Source: an uncultured Coriobacteriaceae bacterium (GTDB lineage Bacteria > Actinomycetota > Coriobacteriia > Coriobacteriales > Eggerthellaceae). Taken from it: a stretch of DNA of 17,308 nt. Every line of letters starts with the position of its first letter. The first letter of the stretch is position 1. The notes under the pieces are model-generated. The model searched no databases and was not told where the DNA came from. It saw only the letters and a program-made list of their open reading frames with translations. The stretch lies in NCBI GenBank assembly GCA_900550385.1, contig URRZ01000040.1, positions 1 to 17,308 on the forward strand, written 5' to 3'. Of this stretch, positions 7,689 through 14,354 are shown in pieces. Position numbers and translations under genes: made by a program.

Positions 7689-7751
7689 AGAGAAATCCAG
7701 ACCGTGCTACGCTTCCCCCAGATTGCAACCGCGAGAGAAGGGAAGCCCGAT

Positions 7752-8081
7752 ATGATGATCGTTCTGGACAAGAAGCAGTGCGAGCGCTCGAACTGGCTGG
7801 AATACAGGCGCCCCGCGACGGCTAGGGAGCACCGAGGCTATTGGTACGACCCCACCGACCCTGACGCGTTCCACACGCCCGAGGAGATCGACGTCCACAT
7901 CGAGAAGCGCGACCTCAACAACTACGTGCGCACCCTGCGCGAGCGCCCCGACATCCGCGACCGCTTCATAAAGCGCCTCGCCGAGCACCCGGAGGAGCGC
8001 GCGCAGTGGAAGGAGGTCATCGACGCCTACAACGCGAGCGTCGCCTCGAGCTTTGGCGGCGGCGGATTCTCGCGTTCCTGA
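7752..8081 (+). CDS. Hypothetical protein, 109 aa, charged
   Basis: I do not recognise this protein. The ATG at 7752 follows AGAAGGGAAG at a good distance, which supports it over an upstream in-frame start at 7704. It is rich in Arg, Asp and Glu, with aromatic motifs RGYWYDPTDPDAFHTPEE (about residues 29-46) and a helical charged stretch RERPDIRDRFIKRLAEHPEERAQW split over residues 63-86. It ends in an Ala/Ser/Gly tail, FGGGGFSRS. No signal peptide or membrane segment is seen, so it is probably cytoplasmic. It stands alone after a gene-free region with a large dyad and is convergent with the flavoprotein gene, whose stop lies 15 bases away. Codon use looks like its neighbours, which supports a real gene. 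Confidence 0.7.
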   Translation: MMIVLDKKQCERSNWLEYRRPATAREHRGYWYDPTDPDAFHTPEEIDVHIEKRDLNNYVRTLRERPDIRDRFIKRLAEHPEERAQWKEVIDAYNASVASSFGGGGFSRS

Positions 8082-8090
8082 ATCGCACCT

Positions 8091-8108
8091 TGCCGGCTAA
8101 CCCCGGCA
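8091..8108. terminator. Short GC hairpin between convergent genes
   Basis: TGCCGG (8091-8096) and CCGGCA (8103-8108) pair around a 6-base loop that contains the flavoprotein stop codon. It could slow transcription from both sides, but no T run follows on either strand, so terminator function is uncertain. Confidence 0.3.
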
Positions 8109-9464
8109 CGCCTCCTCTATCCGCAAGGTCAGCATGGCGGCGGTGTCGTACGCCGCGCCGCCGGGCTCGTCCACGTCGCTTGCCACATTGAAGCCCACGA
8201 GGCGCTCATCGCCGTCCTGCCCGCTCCGGAAGATGCGCGCGACGGTCATGCCGTCCAGCTCCCGGACGTCGACGCGGTCGCCTTCCTCCGGCTGCGCTGC
8301 CCCGGCGGAGATGAACAGCGTGCCGTTCACGGCTATCGTGTTCGTCATCAGCGCGCCTTGGTAGGCGTCTGCCGCGGAAGGGGCCCCGCCGGCGAGCTCC
8401 GTCGCCATCGCCTTGCCGGCACAGGCGCCCTGCAGCGCCGCCGTCTTCCAGATCCCCAAGACCCGCGGCTCGCCGGAAACCAGCTCCAGCGCTTGGGCCG
8501 CATCGCCCGCGGCGAAAACGTCCGGGGCGCTCGCGCGCATGAACCCGTCCACGACGATGCCCTTGTCGATGCGGATGGAGCCCCCCTCGATGAAGCCGAG
8601 ATCCGAGCGGACCCCATGCGCCACCACGATCTCGTCGAAGCGCTCGACATCGCCGCCGCTGAACGTCACCTCCAGCTTGCCGGCGGCGTTTCCGGCATCG
8701 CCGCCCTCTGAAGCGCCCACCGCATGGCGTTCGGATCCCTCTAGGACGCGCACCGCGGCGATCGACTGGCCGAACCGCATCGCCACGCCCTGCGCGGCGA
8801 GCCCGCGCTCGAACCGGCGGGCCGTTTCAGGCAGCGCGCTGAAATCGAGGATGTGGTCGTTCACGCCGACGAGCGAGACCGAAAGCCCGCGGTTCAGCGC
8901 GGCTTCGACGCACTTCAGCGCGATCATCGAGGCGCCGCTGACCAGCACGCGCCGGCATGACGGATCCTCGAACGCCTCCTTCATGCGCTGCGCGTCGTCC
9001 ATGGTGCGCAGCACCAACGGCTCGTAGCCGCAGCCGTCGGGGAAGCCCGCGGTCACCGGGCGCGCGCCCACCGAGATCAGGCACTTGTCGAAACGGTGCT
9101 CGCCTCCCTGCTTCGTGACGATGCGATGGCCTTCCGGATCGAGTCGGATGACTTCGCCCTCCTCCACCACGTCGACGCCGAGCTCGGCCAGCGCCTCCGC
9201 GCTCCAAGGGAAGCACTCATCGTAGGCTTTCTCGCCGCCCACGTAATACGAGGTGAGGATGGGGCTGTAAGGCGGCATCCCGGAATCCGAGAAAGCCCGG
9301 ATAGCGCCTTCGTACCCTGCGCCGCGCAGCGCGATGGCGGCGTTCACCCCCGCCGTCCCGTAGCCGACGATGGCCACGACCTGCGATTGCGACGGGGATC
9401 CCGCCCCATCGCCTAATGCCGCCGCCGCGCGCTCCTCCAAACCCTGACGGATGCTCTCATCCAT
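8097..9464 (-). CDS. FAD/NAD(P)-dependent oxidoreductase, pyridine nucleotide-disulfide family fold
   Basis: A 455-residue flavoprotein. An N-terminal FAD-binding Rossmann motif GYGTAGVNAAIALR (G34, G36, G39), the APDVFAAGDAAQ motif (G320, D321) that contacts FAD, and a C-terminal dimer-type domain mark the NADH oxidase/ferredoxin reductase/CoA-disulfide reductase fold. The second, NAD(P)-binding motif is unusual: GASMIALK at 177-184 in place of the common GGGxIGxE. There is no redox Cys in the DSGMPPYSPILTSYY stretch (59-73), so it is not a disulfide reductase of the usual type. The ATG at 9464 has AGGAAGG in front; an upstream ATG at 9482 overlaps the previous stop as ATGA but lacks a ribosome site. 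It follows the Fe-S protein gene, suggesting an electron-transfer pair; substrate unknown. Confidence 0.82.
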   Translation of the reverse strand: MDESIRQGLEERAAAALGDGAGSPSQSQVVAIVGYGTAGVNAAIALRGAGYEGAIRAFSDSGMPPYSPILTSYYVGGEKAYDECFPWSAEALAELGVDVVEEGEVIRLDPEGHRIVTKQGGEHRFDKCLISVGARPVTAGFPDGCGYEPLVLRTMDDAQRMKEAFEDPSCRRVLVSGASMIALKCVEAALNRGLSVSLVGVNDHILDFSALPETARRFERGLAAQGVAMRFGQSIAAVRVLEGSERHAVGASEGGDAGNAAGKLEVTFSGGDVERFDEIVVAHGVRSDLGFIEGGSIRIDKGIVVDGFMRASAPDVFAAGDAAQALELVSGEPRVLGIWKTAALQGACAGKAMATELAGGAPSAADAYQGALMTNTIAVNGTLFISAGAAQPEEGDRVDVRELDGMTVARIFRSGQDGDERLVGFNVASDVDEPGGAAYDTAAMLTLRIEEACRG

Positions 9465-9478
9465 GGAAACCGCCTTCC

Positions 9479-10681
9479 TCATGCGAACACCCGGGCAAGC
9501 CAGGGGCCGTACTCCCCGGACCACATGCCGCCCAGCTGCGCGAAGGTCCTATCCCAATCGAAGCGGCTGTCGAACAGCAGCTCGCAGTAATGCCTGTTCT
9601 CCACAACGCGCGGCGACTCCATCAGCCGATACGCGTAGGTGTAGGTGCAGGTGGGGCACATCGACACGACGGTGGCGCCGTCGGGCGCGAAGGACATCTT
9701 GCCGTCGGCCTGCCGAGCCTGGCGCGACGGGTCGAACGCGCTCACCGCGCCGCCCGCGCCGCAGCAGCCGTTGAAGATCGAGAACGCATCGTCGGGCAGC
9801 CCTAGGACCGCGCGCGTTTCCTCCAGATACGAGCCATCGCGATCCTGGCACGATTTCGACAGGCAGATGGGGCCTTCCGGCAGCGCATGCTTCGGCTTGA
9901 ACCCGCGCTCCGCCAGCCAGCCTGCCAGAAGGCGCACCTCGACGTCCAGCCCGCGCTTCTCGAGCGCCTTGCGCATGTCGTTGGCGCATCCGGGGCACAC
10001 GCACACCAGCTCCCGCACGCCCGCTGCGGCAAGCTCGTCCGCGTTGCGGTCGCACAGCGCCTCGGCGCGATCGAAGAACCCCGCGCTTTTCAAAGACGAG
10101 CCGCAGCAGCTGTCGACCATGGTCACGCGGCCATCGGCCAGCTCCTCCATCGTCTGGAAGATCTCGCGCGTGAGCTCGGGCCCATACGCCGCCAGCGAGC
10201 ACCCGGGGAAGAACGCGATGTCGAACCCGGTTTCCGCCTCGTGCCCCTCGTAGGCCAGATGGCGCGTGAGGTCCAGGTAGCCGATGCCGTAGATGGCGCG
10301 GTATGCCTTGAAGATGTCCCACTCCTCGTCGACCAGCACGCTCGACCATGCGGCGCGCTCGATGAGACCCAGGTTCTGGAAATCGACGCGCGCATGGTAG
10401 ATGAGGTCGCAGACGTCGTTATGCGCGAAGCAGGTGTTCTTGCACGAGGTGCAGAAGAAGCATCCGCGCACCGCCTGGACCAGCGGGCCGTTCGAAGCGA
10501 TGTTCAGCGCGAGCTCCTCGCGCGTCGATGCCGCCCTTTGGGCATCGAGCATCGCCTTCGCGATGTCGCCGAGCGACATCCCCGCAGCCGTGAGGGATTC
10601 GCAAGCGCCGGTGCAATGGCCGCATTGCGTGCATTGGCCGGCGAACCGCCAATAGGAATCGGCGCAGTCGAGCAAAGCCAT
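9479..10681 (-). CDS. (Fe-S)-binding CCG-domain protein, HdrD/GlpC-like
   Basis: A 400-residue soluble protein with two ferredoxin-type cluster motifs near the N-terminus (C17-C20-C23-C27 and C74-C77-C80-C84) and two CCG (cysteine-rich) domains: C161, C192-C193, C229-C232; then C278, C306-C307, C342-C345. This is the layout of heterodisulfide reductase subunit D, glycolate oxidase GlcF and anaerobic glycerol-3-phosphate GlpC, which pass electrons between flavins and disulfides or quinones. There are no membrane segments. The ATG at 10681 has a strong GAGGAGG six bases upstream; the frame extends further but has no support there. Its stop is next to the flavoprotein start, so the two form an operon. 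The electron acceptor cannot be told; CCG domains here may hold a noncubane cluster as in HdrB. Confidence 0.87.
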   Translation of the reverse strand: MALLDCADSYWRFAGQCTQCGHCTGACESLTAAGMSLGDIAKAMLDAQRAASTREELALNIASNGPLVQAVRGCFFCTSCKNTCFAHNDVCDLIYHARVDFQNLGLIERAAWSSVLVDEEWDIFKAYRAIYGIGYLDLTRHLAYEGHEAETGFDIAFFPGCSLAAYGPELTREIFQTMEELADGRVTMVDSCCGSSLKSAGFFDRAEALCDRNADELAAAGVRELVCVCPGCANDMRKALEKRGLDVEVRLLAGWLAERGFKPKHALPEGPICLSKSCQDRDGSYLEETRAVLGLPDDAFSIFNGCCGAGGAVSAFDPSRQARQADGKMSFAPDGATVVSMCPTCTYTYAYRLMESPRVVENRHYCELLFDSRFDWDRTFAQLGGMWSGEYGPWLARVFA

Positions 10682-10698
10682 GTTTTTCCTCCTCGAAC

Positions 10699-10793
10699 GC
10701 GGACGCCCGCATCCGATCCGGATGTCCGGGCGTCCGCCGCTGCGGCCGCGATGGCATCGGCCGCGAACCTCGGGGCGATTGCCGGAAGCCCCG
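10699..10793 (-). promoter_or_regulatory. Three hairpins between the kinase and the Fe-S gene
   Basis: The 127-bp gap carries three dyads. The longest is GCGGACGCCC at 10699-10708 with GGGCGTCCGC at 10728-10737, extended inside by CATCCG/CGGATG; it ends about 5 bases before the ribosome site of the Fe-S gene. A second is GCGGCCG 10742-10748 with CGGCCGC 10758-10764. A third is CGGGGC 10771-10776 with GCCCCG 10788-10793, about 15 bases after the kinase stop. None has a T tract, so they are more likely leader structures or operators than classic terminators. Confidence 0.5.
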
Positions 10794-10808
10794 TTTCCCA
10801 AACGCGTC

Positions 10809-11339
10809 CTATTCCTGATCGGACGCGTGCATCCCCAATGCGTCGGCGACTTTGCGCGCAGCTGCCGTTATCGAGAGGTCGTCCACGTCGACGGTGATGT
10901 CGGCGTAGCGCTCGTACAGGGGCTTGCGCTCGTCGAAAAGCTCGCGCAGGCTCATGCCGATGCCGCCTTTCAGCACCACGCCGCGCTCCTGAAGGTCGCT
11001 CAGCCGGGTGACCAGCTGCTCGTAGGAGATCTTCAGGTACACCACGCGGCCGATGGAGGCGAGGTGCCTCATCGCCTCGTCGGAGTACACGGCGCTGCCT
11101 CCCGTCGCGATGACGGTCCGCTCCGCTTCGATGTCGCGGAGGATCTCGTTCTCGACCTCGATGAACCCGTCGGGCCCGCAGGCGTCGATGAGCTTCTGGA
11201 GCGTCTTGTCGCATTGCTGCTGGATGACCAGGTCGGCATCCATGAAGCTGTAGTTGATGATCTTCGCAAGCACGATCCCCAGCGTCGACTTCCCCGCGCC
11301 GGGCATGCCGATGAGCACGACGTTATCGTTCCCCGCCAT
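10809..11339 (-). CDS. Shikimate kinase-like P-loop kinase
   Basis: A 176-residue P-loop kinase of the shikimate kinase family. The P-loop is GMPGAGKST (11-19). The family DxD is MDADL (D34, D36), the GGSAVYS motif (80-86) matches the substrate loop, and LFDERKPLYERYADITVD near 134-151 matches the family C-terminal signature. Shikimate kinase phosphorylates the 3-hydroxyl of shikimate with ATP in aromatic amino acid synthesis. One oddity: the segment where AroK has a conserved substrate-binding Arg (FRxxE) reads GFIEVENE (58-65), with Glu in its place. No other aro gene is nearby. The ATG has GAGGAGG upstream. It may be a true shikimate kinase or a paralogue with another substrate, so no gene symbol is given. 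Confidence 0.8.
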   Translation of the reverse strand: MAGNDNVVLIGMPGAGKSTLGIVLAKIINYSFMDADLVIQQQCDKTLQKLIDACGPDGFIEVENEILRDIEAERTVIATGGSAVYSDEAMRHLASIGRVVYLKISYEQLVTRLSDLQERGVVLKGGIGMSLRELFDERKPLYERYADITVDVDDLSITAAARKVADALGMHASDQE

Positions 11340-11368
11340 AGCAACCTCCTCTTAGCCGCAACGTGCAC

Positions 11369-11374
11369 ACTATA
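11369..11374 (-). promoter_or_regulatory. -10 element before the shikimate kinase-like gene
   Basis: On the minus strand TATAGT lies about 30 bases upstream of the ATG at 11339, a usual place for a -10 hexamer. No clear -35 is seen at 17 bases upstream. The rest of the 172-bp gap to the DUF2207 stop shows no gene. Confidence 0.4.
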
Positions 11375-11511
11375 GCGCAACCCGCCAGCGTTCCATAGCC
11401 GAACGGGGGAAAGCACCCGACAACCACGGAGCCGACGCCCCGGCACGGCGCTTCATGGCCGAATGGGAAACCGGCGGGAGAGCCCGTCTTCGCAGCGGAG
11501 CGGCTCGAAGC

Positions 11512-13503
11512 CTATCGGGCGCCGCCTCCGCCGCCGAAACCGCCGCCCCCGCCGAAGGAGAAGCCGCCGCCGAGGCCGCTCCCGCTGGAGAGGTTCCCCG
11601 ACGCGCCCGAGAGCGCGACGCGCGCGGCATCCGCCGTCTTGGAGAACGAATCCCGCAGCAGCCCGCCGGCGGAATCGCCCATGACCCCATGGGGGCCGGC
11701 GGCGGCGGAATACCAGAGCCACCAGGGGATCGAAGCGGGATGGGAGGCGACGGCATCCTGCCCGAACAGCTGGGGCAGGGTCGCGCGCAGCTCCTTTGCG
11801 ACCTTGTCGGCGATGCCGAACAGGTAGGCGTGCACCATCAGCTCGCCCCACACCTTCACATCGGTGGGCGGGCGCTCGTCAAGCGACGAGAAATCGCGCA
11901 GCCAGTTGCGCAGCGCCTTGCATTTCGCACAGAGCTCGTTGCCCTCGGGGCTGCGGCGCTGCATGTAGTTGCCCAGGGGGATCAGCGCCACCGCCGTGGG
12001 GATGGCGAAAGCGAGCGCGATGAGGCTGCCGGATGCGAGCCACACGAGGACGCCGACCGCGGCGATGGTCGCCGCCATGCCGATGGTGCGCACCTGCCAT
12101 TTCTTCCCCTCGTACTCGAAGAAGGAGCGCTTGTTCACCTCGGCGGACAGAAGCCCCTGCCACTCGTCCAGCGCGTCAACGAGCTCGCGCGGACGGCGCG
12201 CGCCGAACTCGGAGATCTGACCGAACCACACGGAATCGGACCCCTCGGAGACGGTCTTGAAGAGGATGTCGAGCGCCTTGCGGTCCAGCGGGTCCGCAAC
12301 CGCGTCCGCCGCGCCGGGCTGGCGCACAAGCAGGTAGTCCTCCGAGCCCCCTTCCCCCTGCGGGCCGGGGCGAAGGCCCTTCTCAATCCGCAGCGCGCCC
12401 GTGCAGGACAGGTGCATGAGCGTCGCCGTGAAGTCGTCCATGCTCTCATGGTCCCAGCGCCACAGCCGCCCGATCAGCGCCGGATGCGTGCCCTTGTCGG
12501 GGAGATCGCGCCAGTAGTCGTCCTTGAACGCGGGAACGTGCTCCTTCCCATAGCGGGAAAACGCCCACAGCGCCACGCCCAGCGCCGCCGCGCACGCCAG
12601 CGCGCACGCGATCGCGAACCCCAGCGATATCACCCGCTCGCGGTTCGCCTGGTCCGCCCACGCCCCCTCTTCCGCCAGCACGTCTTCGAGATGCGCCTCC
12701 GTCCGATGGGGCTGGACGGTCCCGCTGGGGAGGTTCGTGAGCCAATCCGAGGGGAACACCACGCGCGCCTCGGCATAGGACCCGCCGTCGACGCGAGGGA
12801 CGGAATACGTCACGCTGCCGCCCTCGTTGATGCTGAGGGACCCGTCGGCGGGCCCGTGCCCCCATGCGCGCACGTTACCGCCCGCGACGACGGCTTCGCC
12901 CGAGGGGACGGGCAGCGTGAGCGTCAGCGTGACGTCCTGCGAGGCGACCTCCCATCCGTCGCCGACGAACTGCCAGTACGCCTCGCCTACGTCGGAATAG
13001 GCGACTACGCCGTTTTCGACCGTGTAGTCCAGCTCGACGAGGATGCTCTCGTCGGAAGCGTCGAAGAAGGCGTACACGGTGTTGCGCGCCTTGTCGAAGG
13101 AATAGGCGTCCGTTCCCGGCCCGCCCTCGTCGCGCCACGACAGGACGAAGGGAACGCTCGGAACCGTCTGCGGCTCGCCGTACACCCTCCCCTCGCTGTC
13201 GACGGAGACCATGCGCACCGAGTTGATGCGCACCGCCGCGTCATCGGGAAGGTCGTCGAACGTCCACCACACGGCCGAGAACGAGCCGTCGAAGTCGAAG
13301 GTGCGCTGCTCGACGACATGCAGCGACCCGTCCGTCTCGACTTGGGCGTCTATCTGGACTTTCGGCATCGTGTACGAATCGGCGTAGGCGGCGGAGGGGC
13401 TCAGCGCGCACAGGATGGAAAGCAGGAGCGCGATCCCGATAAGCGCAGGCAGGACGGCCGTGCCGTGCCTTCGTTGATTTTGCGAACCGCAACGGTTTTG
13501 CAC
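11512..13503 (-). CDS. DUF2207 family membrane protein
   Basis: A 663-residue protein with an N-terminal signal peptide (hydrophobic 16-38, likely cut after AYA at 39-41), a beta-rich outside domain of about 250 residues that begins DSYTMPKVQIDAQVETDG, one membrane helix at about 291-315, a cytoplasmic region, and a hydrophobic hairpin at about 472-511. The last 25 residues are almost all Gly, Ser and Phe, ending FGGGGGFGGGGGAR, which is typical of DUF2207 proteins. Function is unknown; the family often occurs with lemA, as here. A paired CAKCK (525-529) may bind metal. The GTG start at 13503 follows AAGGAG at 7 bases. The gene is on the other side of the tRNA-Ser from the lemA pair. Confidence 0.85.
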   Translation of the reverse strand: MQNRCGSQNQRRHGTAVLPALIGIALLLSILCALSPSAAYADSYTMPKVQIDAQVETDGSLHVVEQRTFDFDGSFSAVWWTFDDLPDDAAVRINSVRMVSVDSEGRVYGEPQTVPSVPFVLSWRDEGGPGTDAYSFDKARNTVYAFFDASDESILVELDYTVENGVVAYSDVGEAYWQFVGDGWEVASQDVTLTLTLPVPSGEAVVAGGNVRAWGHGPADGSLSINEGGSVTYSVPRVDGGSYAEARVVFPSDWLTNLPSGTVQPHRTEAHLEDVLAEEGAWADQANRERVISLGFAIACALACAAALGVALWAFSRYGKEHVPAFKDDYWRDLPDKGTHPALIGRLWRWDHESMDDFTATLMHLSCTGALRIEKGLRPGPQGEGGSEDYLLVRQPGAADAVADPLDRKALDILFKTVSEGSDSVWFGQISEFGARRPRELVDALDEWQGLLSAEVNKRSFFEYEGKKWQVRTIGMAATIAAVGVLVWLASGSLIALAFAIPTAVALIPLGNYMQRRSPEGNELCAKCKALRNWLRDFSSLDERPPTDVKVWGELMVHAYLFGIADKVAKELRATLPQLFGQDAVASHPASIPWWLWYSAAAGPHGVMGDSAGGLLRDSFSKTADAARVALSGASGNLSSGSGLGGGFSFGGGGGFGGGGGAR

Positions 13504-13514
13504 CGTGATGCTCC

Positions 13515-13543
13515 TTGCAAGTTCCGAACGGTCAAGGTATCAT
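13515..13543 (+). promoter_or_regulatory. Sigma-70-type promoter for tRNA-Ser
   Basis: TTGCAA at 13515-13520 and TATCAT at 13538-13543 are separated by exactly 17 bases. The start of transcription would fall near 13550, giving a short leader before the tRNA at 13567. The -35 overlaps the ribosome site of the divergent DUF2207 gene on the other strand. Confidence 0.65.
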
Positions 13544-13566
13544 AGCTAACCGCACCATTATAGTAC

Positions 13567-13657
13567 GGAGAAGTGACCGAGAGGCCGAAGGTGCTCGCCT
13601 GCTAAGTGAGTATACCCCACAAGGGTATCCGGGGTTCGAATCCCCGCTTCTCCGCCA
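13567..13657 (+). tRNA. tRNA-Ser (anticodon GCT)
   Basis: A 91-base class II tRNA with encoded CCA. The acceptor GGAGAAG pairs with CTTCTCC, the anticodon stem CTCGC/GTGAG encloses CTGCTAA with anticodon GCT, a long variable arm follows (ATACCCC..GGGTAT), and the T arm is GGGG-TTCGAAT-CCCC. It reads AGC and AGU. Its 3' end is repeated about 196 bases downstream. Confidence 0.95.
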
Positions 13658-13739
13658 CGAAAGAACGAAAGCCCCGACGAGGGGCTTTTTTTCATTCCCG
13701 AGGGACCCCCCCGGGGGGGGATTCGAACCGATGAGGTGG
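13637..13739 (+). repeat. Direct repeat copy A: tRNA-Ser 3' end plus terminator and flank
   Basis: This 103-base unit starts in the T loop of tRNA-Ser, runs through the CCA, the terminator, a C7G8 tract and GGGGATTCGAACC, and ends GATGAGGTGG. A second copy with small indels begins 196 bases later. The first 22 bases are identical in both. Confidence 0.85.
13668..13692 (+). terminator. Rho-independent terminator after tRNA-Ser
   Basis: AAAGCCCC (13668-13675) pairs with GGGGCTTT (13681-13688) around GACGA and runs into a T tract. Confidence 0.92.
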
Positions 13740-13751
13740 AAACGCGTTAAG

Positions 13752-13774
13752 AAAACATGCCAGTGGCATGTTTT
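13752..13774. repeat. Perfect 11-bp palindrome between the tRNA-Ser repeats
   Basis: AAAACATGCCA (13752-13762) is mirrored by TGGCATGTTTT (13764-13774) around a single G. An outer pair AAACGC (13740-13745) and GCGTTT (13777-13782) extends the dyad imperfectly to about 43 bases. It could act as a terminator on either strand (A/T tracts on both sides) or as a protein-binding site. Confidence 0.65.
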
Positions 13775-13863
13775 TAGCGTTTCGCCCGACCGAACTTGCG
13801 AGGGAGGGGTGCGCATTCGCGAAGCGAAGGCGCGAATCCCCGCTTCTCCGCCACTGAATAGCG

Positions 13864-13889
13864 AAAGCCCCGACCGAGGGGCTTTTTTT
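13864..13889 (+). terminator. Second copy of the tRNA-Ser terminator
   Basis: AAAGCCCC (13864-13871) pairs with GGGGCTTT (13878-13885) around GACCGA, followed by more T. It lies in repeat copy B, about 60 bases past the stop of the minus-strand membrane protein gene, so in reverse it may also help end that transcript. Confidence 0.8.
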
Positions 13890-13892
13890 CAT

Positions 13893-13911
13893 CCCCGGGG
13901 GACCCCCGGGG
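13893..13911. repeat. GC palindrome in repeat copy B
   Basis: CCCCGGGGG (13893-13901) mirrors CCCCCGGGG (13903-13911) around one A. Copy A has a matching place with C7G8 (13706-13720). Such runs are prone to slippage and sequencing error. Confidence 0.7.
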
Positions 13912-13951
13912 ATTCGAACCGATGAGGCGGGGCGGGCTGCGGGAAGGCAGC

Positions 13952-14302
13952 CTACCTCCGCCCGTTCTCCAGGTTCTCGGTTTTCTGCGCCCGCTTCTTC
14001 CAGTTGGGATGGTTCTTCACGAACACCGCGCGGCAGATGCGGACGATGGCGAGGGCGATCAGCGACGTCGCGAGGAAGCTTCCCGCCAGCTCGAGCACCG
14101 CGACGTTGCCGTCGAGAAGCGTGTAGAGGCATATCAGCGCGAAGACGGCGCTGAGGATGCCCGTGAACCACGTGAACGCCCTGATGAGGATCTCCTTGGC
14201 TTTGTTGGGCGAATAACGCCACGTCGCCACCAGGTACACGATCGCCGCGACGACCGCCAGCACGATCAAAAGCGGGATGATGCGCGTGAGCCTTGCGATC
14301 AT
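13952..14302 (-). CDS. Hypothetical membrane protein, 116 aa
   Basis: I do not recognise the family. The protein has three predicted membrane segments (about 7-27, 42-62 and 67-90) and a strongly basic, polar C-terminal tail (RAVFVKNHPNWKKRAQK then acidic residues). The inner-positive ends suggest the tail is in the cytoplasm. The ATG at 14302 follows AAGGAGG at 5 bases. It is 52 bases after lemA on the same strand, so it is likely co-transcribed with it. Its stop is close to repeat copy B and terminator-like sequences. Confidence 0.75.
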   Translation of the reverse strand: MIARLTRIIPLLIVLAVVAAIVYLVATWRYSPNKAKEILIRAFTWFTGILSAVFALICLYTLLDGNVAVLELAGSFLATSLIALAIVRICRAVFVKNHPNWKKRAQKTENLENGRR

Positions 14303-14354
14303 GGGATCCTCCTTCCTCGCCCTCCGTCGACGGCGCCCTCAGCCGGCGGCGCGG

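Larger units (their letters stand above)
7469..7751. other. Gene-free region upstream of the 109-aa protein
   Basis: About 280 bases with no supportable gene. It holds two inverted repeats (listed separately), an AT-rich island around 7621-7640 that includes TAAAAT and TATACA hexamers usable as -10 elements, and no clear -35. Peptides readable here lack ribosome sites and family resemblance. Confidence 0.6.
13833..13930 (+). repeat. Direct repeat copy B: duplicated tRNA-Ser 3' end plus terminator
   Basis: The unit again begins with the last part of the T arm and acceptor of tRNA-Ser including CCA, then a terminator with one extra base in its loop, a GC palindrome, GGGGATTCGAACC (13908-13920) and GATGAGGCGG. 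The 5' part of the tRNA is absent, so this is not a functional tRNA. Confidence 0.85.

Noticed and set aside
9465..9524. Upstream starts of the flavoprotein (9524, 9482)
   Set aside because: The 9482 ATG has no ribosome site, while 9464 has AGGAAGG; 9524 lies in the Fe-S gene.
10682..10801. N-terminal extension of the Fe-S protein
   Set aside because: It would translate the hairpin region; ATG 10681 has GAGGAGG at the right distance and begins family-like sequence.
11455..13545. 696-aa plus-strand open frame
   Set aside because: Antisense to the DUF2207 gene, which has a signal peptide, membrane helices and its typical Gly-rich end.
13532..13816. Small minus-strand frame with SGDSNPGYP-type peptide
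   Set aside because: This is the translation of tRNA-Ser and its flank, a common false gene.
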